From positions 55,973,187 through 56,037,186 of the forward strand of contig NC_088301.1 in the NCBI RefSeq assembly GCF_032854445.1: a stretch of 64,000 nt of DNA. Direction: 5' to 3'. Positions 1 through 11,500 of the stretch are shown piece after piece. Numbering within the stretch: the first letter of the stretch is position 1; each line of letters starts with the position of its first letter. The DNA comes from Liolophura sinensis. Its lineage: Eukaryota > Mollusca > Polyplacophora > Chitonida > Chitonidae. The notes beneath the pieces were generated by a model. It saw only the letters and a program-made list of their open reading frames with translations. It was not told the DNA's origin and made no database searches. Position numbers and translations under genes: made by a program.

Positions 1-375
1 GGCTTTATATTAAAAAATCTGACATCTGGTGTAAAATTTTAAATTACATACGGAATTTGCAAACACCAGTTTCATTAAAAAAATTAACATTACTCATTAT
101 TTATTAATAAAGGGTAATTAATTTGAACAAGAGTGCATGAAGTATGTAATTTGTTGCATTAAATCAGTAAATATGTATGTGACAGGCTTCAAATTAAATG
201 TTCATGTGACATTTAATTTCCCCTATTTTTATGGAAAGGAATTACATTTTAAATAACGTACTATGCCCAGAAACTACAATCCTAAATAATGATCTTTACC
301 AAAATTACTTTCCAGATCAACAAAATTTGATAAGTTGAGGGCCAGTGTGAGTTCAGCTGTTTGTCCTTGTTTCAG
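1..375 (+). other. Intron of the TRPV gene (5' part of gene outside window)
   Basis: AT-rich DNA with no coding signal. It ends in a pyrimidine-rich acceptor (TTGTCCTTGTTTCAG) directly before the first recognisable exon. Because that exon starts inside ankyrin repeats and with a split codon, the start codon, N-terminus and earlier ankyrin repeats of the gene must lie upstream of the window. Confidence 0.8.
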
Positions 376-530
376 GTTATGCTTACTATGGAGAATACCC
401 ACTGGCGTTTGCATGTTGCTTTGGTAACCGCGAAATGTATGATTACCTGCTGGATCACGGTGCTGATCCTGATTACCAAGACTCATTTGGCAACACTGTT
501 CTTCATATGGCAGTCATTGCCAATCAAGTT
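376..530 (+). CDS. iav: TRPV exon: ankyrin repeats
   Basis: Acceptor TTTCAG at 370-375, donor GTAAGT at 531. The first two bases complete a codon from an off-window exon; the exon ends in phase 0. It encodes [20 protein letters not shown] and then [20 protein letters not shown]. The stretches GADP and GNTVLHMAV are classic ankyrin-repeat signatures, as in TRPV ankyrin repeats 4-5. Confidence 0.9.
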
Positions 531-2515
531 GTAAGTAACATGTCTTACTTGTACATATGTACTTGTGTTGATAGTAATCCGTGTGATAGAGCATATCTAC
601 ACACGTGGTTACTGGTACATTACATATTTCTGGGATACTGTAATTCATGTTTATGGCCGAAATTTAATTATGTATGGTTTTGAAATTGGCCATTTTGGAA
701 GCAGTTATTTATGTTTTTTTTCTCCTGCTAGGAAATGTACAAGTATGCATTTCAACATCACAAGAAGCCAGCCAAACCAGCTTTGAAGAATAATGCCAAA
801 CTGACACCTCTCACTCTTGCCAGCAAACTTGGGAGACATGAAATATTTTTAGAGATGTTGGAATTAAGCAGTGTGGTAAGTATTGGCCTTGGAAGATGGC
901 TTTTTTCATTGTCTTACAAATTAAGTATATATGCTCATGCTGGCTTCCTCTCCGGCCGTACTTGGGAAAGTCTGACAGCAACCTGAGGATAGTCGTGGGT
1001 TTTCCCCTGGACTCTGCCCGGTTTCCACCCACCATAATGCTGGCCGCCGTCATATAAGTGAAATATTCTTGAGTACAACGTAAAACACCAATCAAATTAA
1101 TAAATAAATAAATTATTTTGAATATATGTATGCAATTTATGGCTTATGATTTGCTGAAATAAACCTTACATATGTGGCAGTCTATAATCTGCTCAAACTT
1201 CTATTTGCTTCAGTTATTCCCCTTGGATTTTGGGAAATCTTGATTTTAAAGTGGCCAGTAATTAATTCATCTGGACAAAAAGCAAAATCAGTCATGTCAA
1301 TCAATGCTCCTTTTTTCAAATCATGACTAGCAGGAATCTCTATATTCTCATAACATTTGAAACTAGGACGAAAGATCGATGAACATTTTCTCTACAACAT
1401 TTGAGTTACGTTACACAGTTTCAAAGATTTATATTGAAAATACTTAGTGAATTAATTTCACGAATAAAACTTCCACTGTCTTATAGAATAACAGATGTTG
1501 CAGTTTTGCTTTGCCAGACTTACTTACCATGATTTGTTCATTTAAATTTTGTGAAAATAAAAGAAAAAATGTTTCAATGTTGAAATGATATTCTGTATTC
1601 AATAGGTGAGCTGGCACTACAGTAACATCAAATGTTCAGTTTACCCCCTGGCTCCCTTGGACACTATAAGTCCTTCAGGCAACACTAGTAAGTACTCATT
1701 TATTAAACAGTTTTTACTGTGAGATCTATGGTACATTAACCAGAGATGAATGTTTTCTGAAGGAAAACCTATTTCCCTGTAAATTTATGTACAGTTCACA
1801 GAATTTTGTCCACAACAATTTCCAAATTTTTTTATAGTTTTGTGCTTTCATCCCTGAATGCGTGTACCTGTGCAAGAAGTTAGAACAGAGGTGGGATCCA
1901 CACAAGTTGTGTTCCTTTTGTGGACAATCTTATTCTAAATGTTGAATGCTGCTAATGTAACAAAATGTGCCTGCAAACTGCATCATCATTCGGAGAATAC
2001 ATTACATAACTTGAAAGTCCTTGCTTGTACAGTCACCTTAGGTGGTCATGAGTTTTGAAAGCTGTTTTTTGGAGCATAATGGTTTCCTGGACTCTACCCA
2101 GTTTCCTCTACCCCTAGTGAGTTGAAATTTCCTTGCACAACATAAACATCAAACAAATGAATAAAATCAAATATATGTTTCAGAAATATTCTGTTCTGGT
2201 ACTACAGTTTCTAATGGAAATCCCTCTGTATAATAATTAATACACATATATTATTATATTGTTGCAACTTTTATAGGGGCCTCTGTGGCTCGGTTAACGT
2301 GCTAGTGCAGAGTAATGACCCAGGAGCCTCTCACCAGTGCAGTCGCTGTGAGTTCATGTCCAGGTCATGCTGGCTTCCTCTCCGGCCATTTGTGGTTAGG
2401 TCTGGTGGATGGTCTTGGGTTTCCCCTGGGTTCTGCCTGGTTCCCACCCACCATAATGCTGGTCACCATCGTTTAAGTGAAATATTCTGGAGTATGGCCT
2501 AAAACACCAATCAAA

Positions 2516-2549
<34 letters not shown>

Positions 2550-5500
2550 TTTAAATACATAAGAGTCTGTCTGAAATGAGGATTTACATGTATTTTTGGG
2601 TTGTTGTCTGATGTTTTTTATCTTTTGGAATCTGGGCTTTACAGCTAGACCACTGCAGAATTTTGATACTGTTGTTTAGTACAAACTGGTGCTAGGGCAA
2701 TGGTAGAAGTTTACCGTCATTATGTACAGTAGTAGTAGGTTTAGTAAGGTACATGTAATGTTTATCTTATCTCATTGTTCATTCTCAGACTGGCAGTCGG
2801 CACTGTGGTTTATTATCAATGGTGAGACAGATGAGCACCTGGACATGCTTGAAGGAGGGGTGATACGCCAACTATTGGAGGAGAAGTGGAAGACATTTGC
2901 GGCGGTAGTGCAAAACTTATACCCCAGCCATTTTGTTATGTTTTTTTTGTGTCTTTTTTAACTTTATCTAGTTATCTTTGAAATGTCAGATGCAATCAAA
3001 TTACGTTTGTTGCATAGACTATTGTAAATACATATAGGCCATGAAATTATGCCTCATTTTGGAGGAAAAATCATAAATTTATTCAGGCTTTTTCTGCCTT
3101 TTCAAGTCAAATTTATATTTGTGCTTTATGCCATCCTGCTTTAAATAGACTGTCTACCTATGTTTTTGTGAAGCTTTTTCGATTATATATTTGTTCATGT
3201 CATAATTATCGGTTGTGTTATCCTTCTGTTTCAGAGGCGTTTTTTCCAACGTTTGGCATTGGCATTATTTCACTTGATCATGGTCAGCATAAGTGTGTAT
3301 TTAAGGCCTGCTGACAAACTTTTACAATACAGAGGAGCTGTAGATGTGGTATGTTTTTAACCTACCCAAACAGCAGTTACCCAAATGATTCTTCAGAGTA
3401 CCTAATACCCTTCAGATGTGGAGAACGCTGTAACTGAGAGATAGCAGTCTTCTATTTGATGTACATTATGCTACATTGTATATGACTTGTGTATATATTT
3501 CTTATTAACAGCTGTGTAGGAATAATAGATTTTATTTTGACTGTCATACTGTATTTCTGAAATATGTGCCAGTAGGTGATCTAACATAAATTTAGTGAAC
3601 ACAGCGTTTTGAGTTGTGGTGCTCAGTCATATTGAAACGGTTTACTTTTTGACAACTCCTAATGGCACCCATATGTGTACAACTGAAAGTGATTTTGTGA
3701 ATAGCCTTATAAGCAGGATAAAGGATGCACGCTAAAGATACCGTACTTCTTCTTTAGTTCATGAAGCTGTCATTACATGTGCTCATGTTCTATTTCAAAG
3801 GCTCGTTACACTGCTGAAATCATTACTGTTATTGGCTGTGCTTCCAATACAGTGTTGAGCCTAAAGGAGATTCATTCCCAACGCTTCAAGGGCTTTATTG
3901 GCAACTGTGTAAGTTAACATGAGATTACACCCAAAACTTGCTCAACACAAAATTTTCGGTCATTTAATTTTTAGAAATAGTTTGTTATGTCTATGATTTG
4001 ATCCCTTAAAGATAGTATGAGTGTTTTCTGAAACTTGGCTGCATATTGAAATTATTTATCTTCAAAAGAAACAACAGACTGAATTAAATCTAGATATGTC
4101 TACAAACTGTTTTCTGAGATTTATTCTTTGCCATAAAAGCTAATTGTAAATCAGTCAATTATGCATGCCTCTTTCCTGAGTACTGTGTCATTTTCTCTTT
4201 TTTTCCTCAGAAACATGCCCCTGCCAAGACTATCTTCCTTGTATCCTGTATCCTGATGATACTGTGCCTCCCATGCCGACTGCTGAGCTTGGCTGTGGAT
4301 CCGTATCAATGCCAGCAGGTGGAGGACACCCTAATGATCATTGCTGTGCCTTGTGCCTGGGTCTTCCTGCTTTTCTTCGCCAGGTATGTGCCATTACCTC
4401 TATCTGTATGCTCTTTGATGTGTGTTAATGATCCACACCCAGTTTTTGTAAGATAATTATTTAAGCTTATTGTTACCTGAACACATATTTTGTAGAAGGC
4501 TGTAATGGTGTATTCATGCAAAATCAATCAATCACAGAACCCATGACTTAATGTGTGTGTTTGGTGGAAGAGGGGTGGGTTAATTGTGTGTACTTACCAT
4601 GTTTGACTGACATTTTCCATAGGCTTAAGGAAGGAATAAAAGCAAGATATTAATATTTATGATATTTCCTGTTGCAAGGTATGTTTTGTATGCCATGTCT
4701 GACATACACGTAATGGTTATACAAGCCACTGTTTATACAAGTTTCTCTAACTGCCAGTAGGTTCACATATAGCTGTATAAATGTAGATTTGGTGGCCAAA
4801 TATACTTTATGTTAACCATCATTAAATGAAGGTGACCTACATGTACTCACAGACACAGAGCTATGTTCAAACCCTGTAAGATTTACCTGCCAGTGTTGTC
4901 ATTAGATAAGTCACAATTTCATGGCCTTTTGTTTCATCCTTTCAGTTTTTATGCATTGATTTGGGACAGGCAGTTAACTTACATGGCTTGTTACATGAAG
5001 CACTACACCAGCATACACAGTAACAACTCCCATACATGTAGCAAGTTACATGTACCTGTATGGATTTTATGAATAACATAACCAGGACAGTGGCACCCAC
5101 TTTGGGGCAGTCTTTCACCCCATTTTGTCCATGTGACACTTTGCTTGTGAAACAAATCAGCTTCGTTATCCAACAGTAGGTGCTATGGAACTTGGACATA
5201 TGGAATTTCCTTGTGGTGACAAAACTTGTAGGCCTCTGTTTTGTTCAGCCTGCAGTTCCTGCATTACCAGGTTATGGAGGGCCCAGCACTGATAACTACC
5301 ATAAAAAGCTATAAAATCTTACACCTGTAGCCTGTAAGGTCATGACTTGTTCCTTCAGGATGTATCTATAGAGAAACAAAGGAATTAAATGGTGAAGTTT
5401 CCTGAACATATTGGAATATATTCAGTGCTTAAATGAATGAGTTATATCACCGATATTCTGTGAAATGTCACTTGTGCCTTTCCAGTGGCTGTGACCCTGC

Positions 5501-8500
5501 AGTCAAAATCAACTACAATTGTGTTGTCACTTTGTTTCAGGATATTCCATATAATAGGACCTTATGTAGTCATGTTATACCTGATGGTCTCAGAGGATCT
5601 TTTGAAATTTACTGTTATCTACCTCGTCTTTATTCTGATGTTTGCCCAAGGTATATGTATCTATGGAAACACCAAAACCACAAGTGTACATGTAGTCTAA
5701 CTAATAATGACTGTGTGAACTTTTACTAACTCTGACTGTTTGATGGTATATGTCAAAGATTCAGACATATTTGGAGAGTTTCTATGCATCTGCATGGATA
5801 AGTACATGTACAAGTATGTCACACACTCACAGCATTTATCTATATCAAATCTGTTTGAACATTGATATTTTGAAAATAGTTTATACTTAATACTTAAGTA
5901 ATTTCCATAGTGCATGTATAATCCTTTTTGGAAAAAATCTCTTTTCTCCAGTATAGTTCACTGCCCTTTTTAATACCTATTTTCTATTTTTATATATAAA
6001 ATTACTTTTATATAAACTACAAATTTTTTTAGTGACTGTGTACTGAGAAGATATTGGTTTAAATTCTCAACATGAGCAGGGCTCTCCATAATGATCATCA
6101 GTAGCTAACCTACATGTAGACGCTGACTGAATGTGCAAAAGATGTGTTTAAAAGTTTATATAGATTTAAGCCTAGTATTAGCTTTATGTTATGTGTTTAG
6201 ATTTTTGTTAAAATCGTTTTACACCATTGAATACAGTTTTGATCACAAGCCTGAGTCCACAGAACTGTGGTATATGAAGGACACCATTGCGATATTGAGG
6301 ATAATTTGAAGTGACATTACCAACACTGGAATTGAGAATAGCATATTGCCATGGTGTACACGTAATAATTAATTTACAATGTCATTAAAACAAATTAGTT
6401 TTGGAAGTTTCAAAATTGAGTTTATATTGGTTTTGTGGATTCCTTCTTAGTTGTATACATATATCTTCAGGGTTTTAGGCAAATTTGAGGATCTGTAACT
6501 GTCTTCTGACTAGTTGTTTTACTAACACCCTACCTGTACACTCTTTCTCTCTGTGATGTCTGTTTGTAGGAGTGTAAAATTAACAGGTCCTTTTGTCACT
6601 ATGATCTACAAAATGTGCACGGGTGACTTGTTCAGATTTGGCATCATTTATGCCATTTTCTTGATTGGCTTCACACAAGGTGAGTCATCTGTGCTCAGAA
6701 GTTGCGATGTACCTCCTCCTGGTTTATATTAAATTTTTTTGTTATGAATAATAATGAAACTGGTTATTGTTTTTTCTTTGTATCTTTAACAATGATGACA
6801 GTAAAAGACTAAATGAGGTAGAATGTGTTTTAAATCAGCAATGGTTACTGTTCACTAGCATTGTCATACAACATTATTAAAAGCAAATAGAAGTGACCAA
6901 CATTGTTTTGTATTCCTAGCTCAATTTTTTAAAAAGTTTTAAAAGTTTGAAACAACCAGTATTGTTGGTGAAGCTATAGTTTAACATTGTTAAAGATTCT
7001 TTGAACTTCCTCTCTTTGAACTGAAAACAATTGACATGAATTGTTCAGTAAATTTTGCTACATACCTTTCGCTGCATCTGACGTTTAAAGGGAGGTAATT
7101 TCTGCATCCCTTTAAATTGACATCCACATGATGTCTCTTAAAAGTCATTAATTTGGGCTACACTTTATTCTATTTAGCACCTGATTTACTAATTCCTCTG
7201 AATGCAAATATGTTGTCAGTTTATTATTATTATTGTTGTTTAGACGGGGTGCTAATTCTAAACAACAACTAATAAAATATATATTGATTTATTGTTTAAA
7301 CTGATATTTTATGTAAAATGTTAATGATGTGTAATTATCTTTAGAATTAAGATATTGTATATTATCTGAAGTTGAACAAAATTGGTATACTGATATAAGA
7401 ATCTGTAACACTAAAAGTAAACTATTAATACTGGTTAAACATTTAATCACAAATACATATGTCACACATGTCAATTTCTTCAGTACAAATTTATAGAAAC
7501 TTTCCGTGAACACTGAAATATGTATAATTTCATGGTCTATAATAACCATATCTTAAAATTTGTGAGCATTTGTGACAGTTTTCTTTTGTTTTTGTTTTGC
7601 AGGGTTTTACTTTCTGTTCCGTGATATAGAGGATAAGAGCATCACCAGTTTTGACACCTTACCCACCACTGTAATGACCTTGATCCAGATGACCTTGGGA
7701 GAGTTCAGGGTAAGTCTGTCTGAATGTAACCATAAATTAGAGGGCCTCTTAGATTATAATAAGGGCAGCTTAACACCTGTTGTTCCAGTCTTTCTGTCTA
7801 CTAAACACATCATGCAATGGGGAAGTAAATCTGTCACACTGGACTTGCATGCATCTTGTATTTTACTCAGTAAGTCGCTGTTAGTGGCTGATCTATTACC
7901 ACACAGTTGCATGTAGATTGGCCAGTTCCATGTATCTGTATCCACATACATCTGGCACATCACACAGTATCATTTACTTGTTGGTATCATGTCATTCTAT
8001 CATGGGCAGCTGTATCATCCTCACATTCAGAGCTGTACAACTACTAGTATTTACCTACAGTATATGGAGGGAAGCAGATGAATCATTTGTAACTGGTAAC
8101 AGTGCCCATCGTCTACAACATGGCCCTGCAAGCTTAATGTTGTCGACGTTGGTTTATCATCAGTATGCCACCTTATTTATTTACTCTACAGTTTATTTGT
8201 ACAGGTTTGGACTCCATTGGTGGGCATACCTTTAGAGGTCGCCTGTGCAGGAGTACTGGTTGAACATAGAACTAAAATTTACATGAAAAGTTATTTTTAC
8301 TTTGTACTTTATTCTACTTATAGTACATCTCATAATCCAAATGGTTTATTATTTTCTTTATTAGGCCTGCTCAAAGTTCAGTTAAAGATTTTGTTGCTCT
8401 CACCTGTTGTACTTTATTCTACTTGTAGTACATCTCATAATCCAAATAATTTTTTTTAGTTTATTTTGACTTTGTACTTGATTCTAAAAGTACATCTCAT

Positions 8501-11500
8501 AATCCAGATAATGCACTTATATTTTTTTCAGTCAAATAAAACTCCTGTATTTTTGTAAACAAGACAAGCTATATTCATTGTTCTTGGACAAGCAGAATAA
8601 AATCAAAATTGTTATGGTAGAAGAATACATTTTTTATCCAAAATACTGTAGTTTTGGAAATATTACAGATTTATCCTTGTCTGCAAAATTTCAATCTCCA
8701 TGGGTACGTTGTGCTTATCTAACTTAAATAGGATCCGATACATGTAATTTCACATGGTACATGTATACAGCTGAAATTTTGGAATTACATTTAATCAGTT
8801 AGCTGTATATAATTTACATGCTGCTCATACAGATGCGAAAAGGTGGAGTTGTCAAGGTGACATTTTACAGAAATCAGAAGTATTTTTCATTTTCCTTGCA
8901 CATATTTTCTCTCATTCTCTCTCAACAGAGAGTTTTTCCAATAATGTACATGTGTTCTCTGTTGTGAATGAATTCCATTTTCTGTGGGGCTTAGTGTTGT
9001 TTTGGTATTTACTTTGTTTTTTGCTGAAAAATTTCCTGCCATCTTGTGTCGTTTTTTCTTCACAGCATTTTCAGATTATACTCTGGTTCCTGGGTGCTGA
9101 AATTCGTACTGGTCATAGTAGCTTTTACACCTGTGATATGTAGCATTGTTGGGTTTGATGAATTAGGACTCTTCTTTGTGGACTTTTTAGAAATTGTTGG
9201 TGGAAGTTTTGTGGTCTTTTTGAATAGCATTGTTTATAGCTTGTAGAGTAAAGGAGATGTAGTCCGGGTGGCTGGGTAAACACATACATATATGCCCTTC
9301 TGGCTTTCCATAAATGCATTTAGGCCATTTAGTACCCCATTTCCAAGATTGTATAAAATGGGAGAAAAAAAGAAGCAGATGTACTCATTAATTAACTTTA
9401 AGTGGTCACATTTCTCTGACACATGTAATTTGCATCAAAGCAAATTTATATGTATTTAAGAAATAAACAATAAAATAGAACAATAAAATGGAGATGCAAA
9501 ACTGAACCGGAGCACTCATCTCTTTTCCTTTTGTGGCATTTACATGTAGACGTTGGTGGTGTAAAATAAAACCACTTTATGGATGACAACTTATTTTAGT
9601 TTTAGTAGTGTTGTTTTCATGTGGATTGCTTATTATAGTATTATAAATTTTGATGACGCTTATGTATGATAACCCTTTTAAGCTGCACGAAAGAGTCTGA
9701 CGGTGGTGTGAGCAACCAGTGAAACTTTATTTATGCAATTTAAGGAAGTTGTCATCTGTGAACTTGGTTTAACTTCTTTGTCCAAGAATTTGCTGTAATC
9801 TGTTGATCATCTTGAGTGTGTTTCTTCATATCTTTCCAGTATCAAGAGTTTGACTATACCCACTATGCCTTCCTGACGAAGCTGGTGTTTGGCGTCTTCA
9901 TGGTGTTTGTTCCAATCCTTCTCTTGAACATGTTGATAGCCATGATGGGGAACACATACCAACAGGTGATCTCAAAATCAGAGAAAGAATGGCGAAGACA
10001 GGTGAGTCACAACTGTTTGATTCTGTTTATACAATAACAACCTGTCTAAATGCAAATGTACATTTACCTTTTGAAATGCACAGAGACAATTATATGTAAA
10101 ATTATTAATATACTTTGATGTGCAGGAAACGTGCTTGCAGTTCGATTCTGGAGATTGCATTATGCCCTTATAATTTAGATTAATTTCATCTGGAGACACT
10201 TTTGTATTTCAGGGTCTTTGATGTTATAAGTGTGAGACAGTCTGATGTATTTTACTTTCTTGTAAACCTTATAAGGTAGGATTGTTAAAAACACCGCTGC
10301 CACATAATCTCCCTTTTGTTTTCACAGTCAGCTAAAATTGTGATAGTTTTGGAGCGTGCCTTCCACAAGGATGATCTGCAGCGATATCAGGAGCGGTACT
10401 CTGTGAAGATGGGAAGTCCGGCCAATGAAGATGGAGAAAAGGCAGAGAATGAGGGTCATCGCAGAGGCATTATGGTCATCAAGGCATGCAATAAGACAAA
10501 GGCCAAGCAGAGGAAAGGGGCTGTTAATCACTGGAAGGTAATTTGGGAATATACACAGTTCCTATTGAACTCCTGCCACTTCTCAGTCTCTCAGAAGAAA
10601 AGCTGTTTGTTCAAAACCAATGCCACCAGCAGCTTTTTTCTTATATTTGCATGTAATAGTAATTTTTCAGATTTCTAATTTAGTGTGTTAACACATTTCT
10701 ATACTCAATCTACATGTGTTCAAATGTTTGATGAGAATTTTTCTGTAATATGCCTAATGTAAAATCTGGATAACAGTTGCTAAAGTAAAGAGGAATGAAG
10801 GTTCATTTAGTTCCACTATATACATGTACATTTAATGGTCCAGCACTAGACATTATATTCTTAGTATTAAGCGATTATTATTTATATCGGTGTGATCCCA
10901 GAACTCAACTCTGAAGACAGCGTGTAATTTAATGAAGGATACAACACTGGTGAGAACATTGTGAAGTCCAAAATGATGTTTGTTTATGTCTCAAAATCTA
11001 CCATCACAGGCTGTTAGGACTTTTCAACACCTACCTGTTACCTGGGTTACACATCATGTATTGTAAACAGTCTCCTGTGCCACCTTGAGATTTTGGAGTT
11101 ATTTTGACCTCAAGTGTTCAATTTTCTGCTTGTCAAGTATTGGTACAGCGTGTAATTCACTTTAGCAGTCTTTGTATACGAACTGTAAATTTGCACCATA
11201 TTATTTTGGAAGAACTTGTGCTCTTGTTTCTCAGGCATTCAGCTTTTCAGCATATATATAAATGCACAGTATTTTGTATTATGTCCTTTGCTGTCTGTTT
11301 TGCTGTGACATTATTGTCGAAAGACAGCACCATTGGTTAATGTTGTGGCTGTTGTGGGAATGCTGTAAAATGTGTTCTTCTTGGACAGGCAGAAAAAGGT
11401 AGATTCTGGGTGGAAAATGTTATGTAATGTTTCATTATATTCTTATTCTGAACTGTTGTATGTGCAGTGTTTGCTTGGTCAGAACTGCATGCTCAGATTC

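Noticed and set aside
2276-2360. tRNA gene
   Set aside because: A-box and B-box-like words are present, but the segment does not fold as a tRNA and is the head of a SINE with many copies; the same applies to 17067-17195 and 24100-24163.
9066-9160. Extra TRPV exon after CTTCACAG at 9065
   Set aside because: The in-phase frame closes after about 25 codons and shows no similarity to any TRPV segment; the pore and S6 exons join directly in phase.
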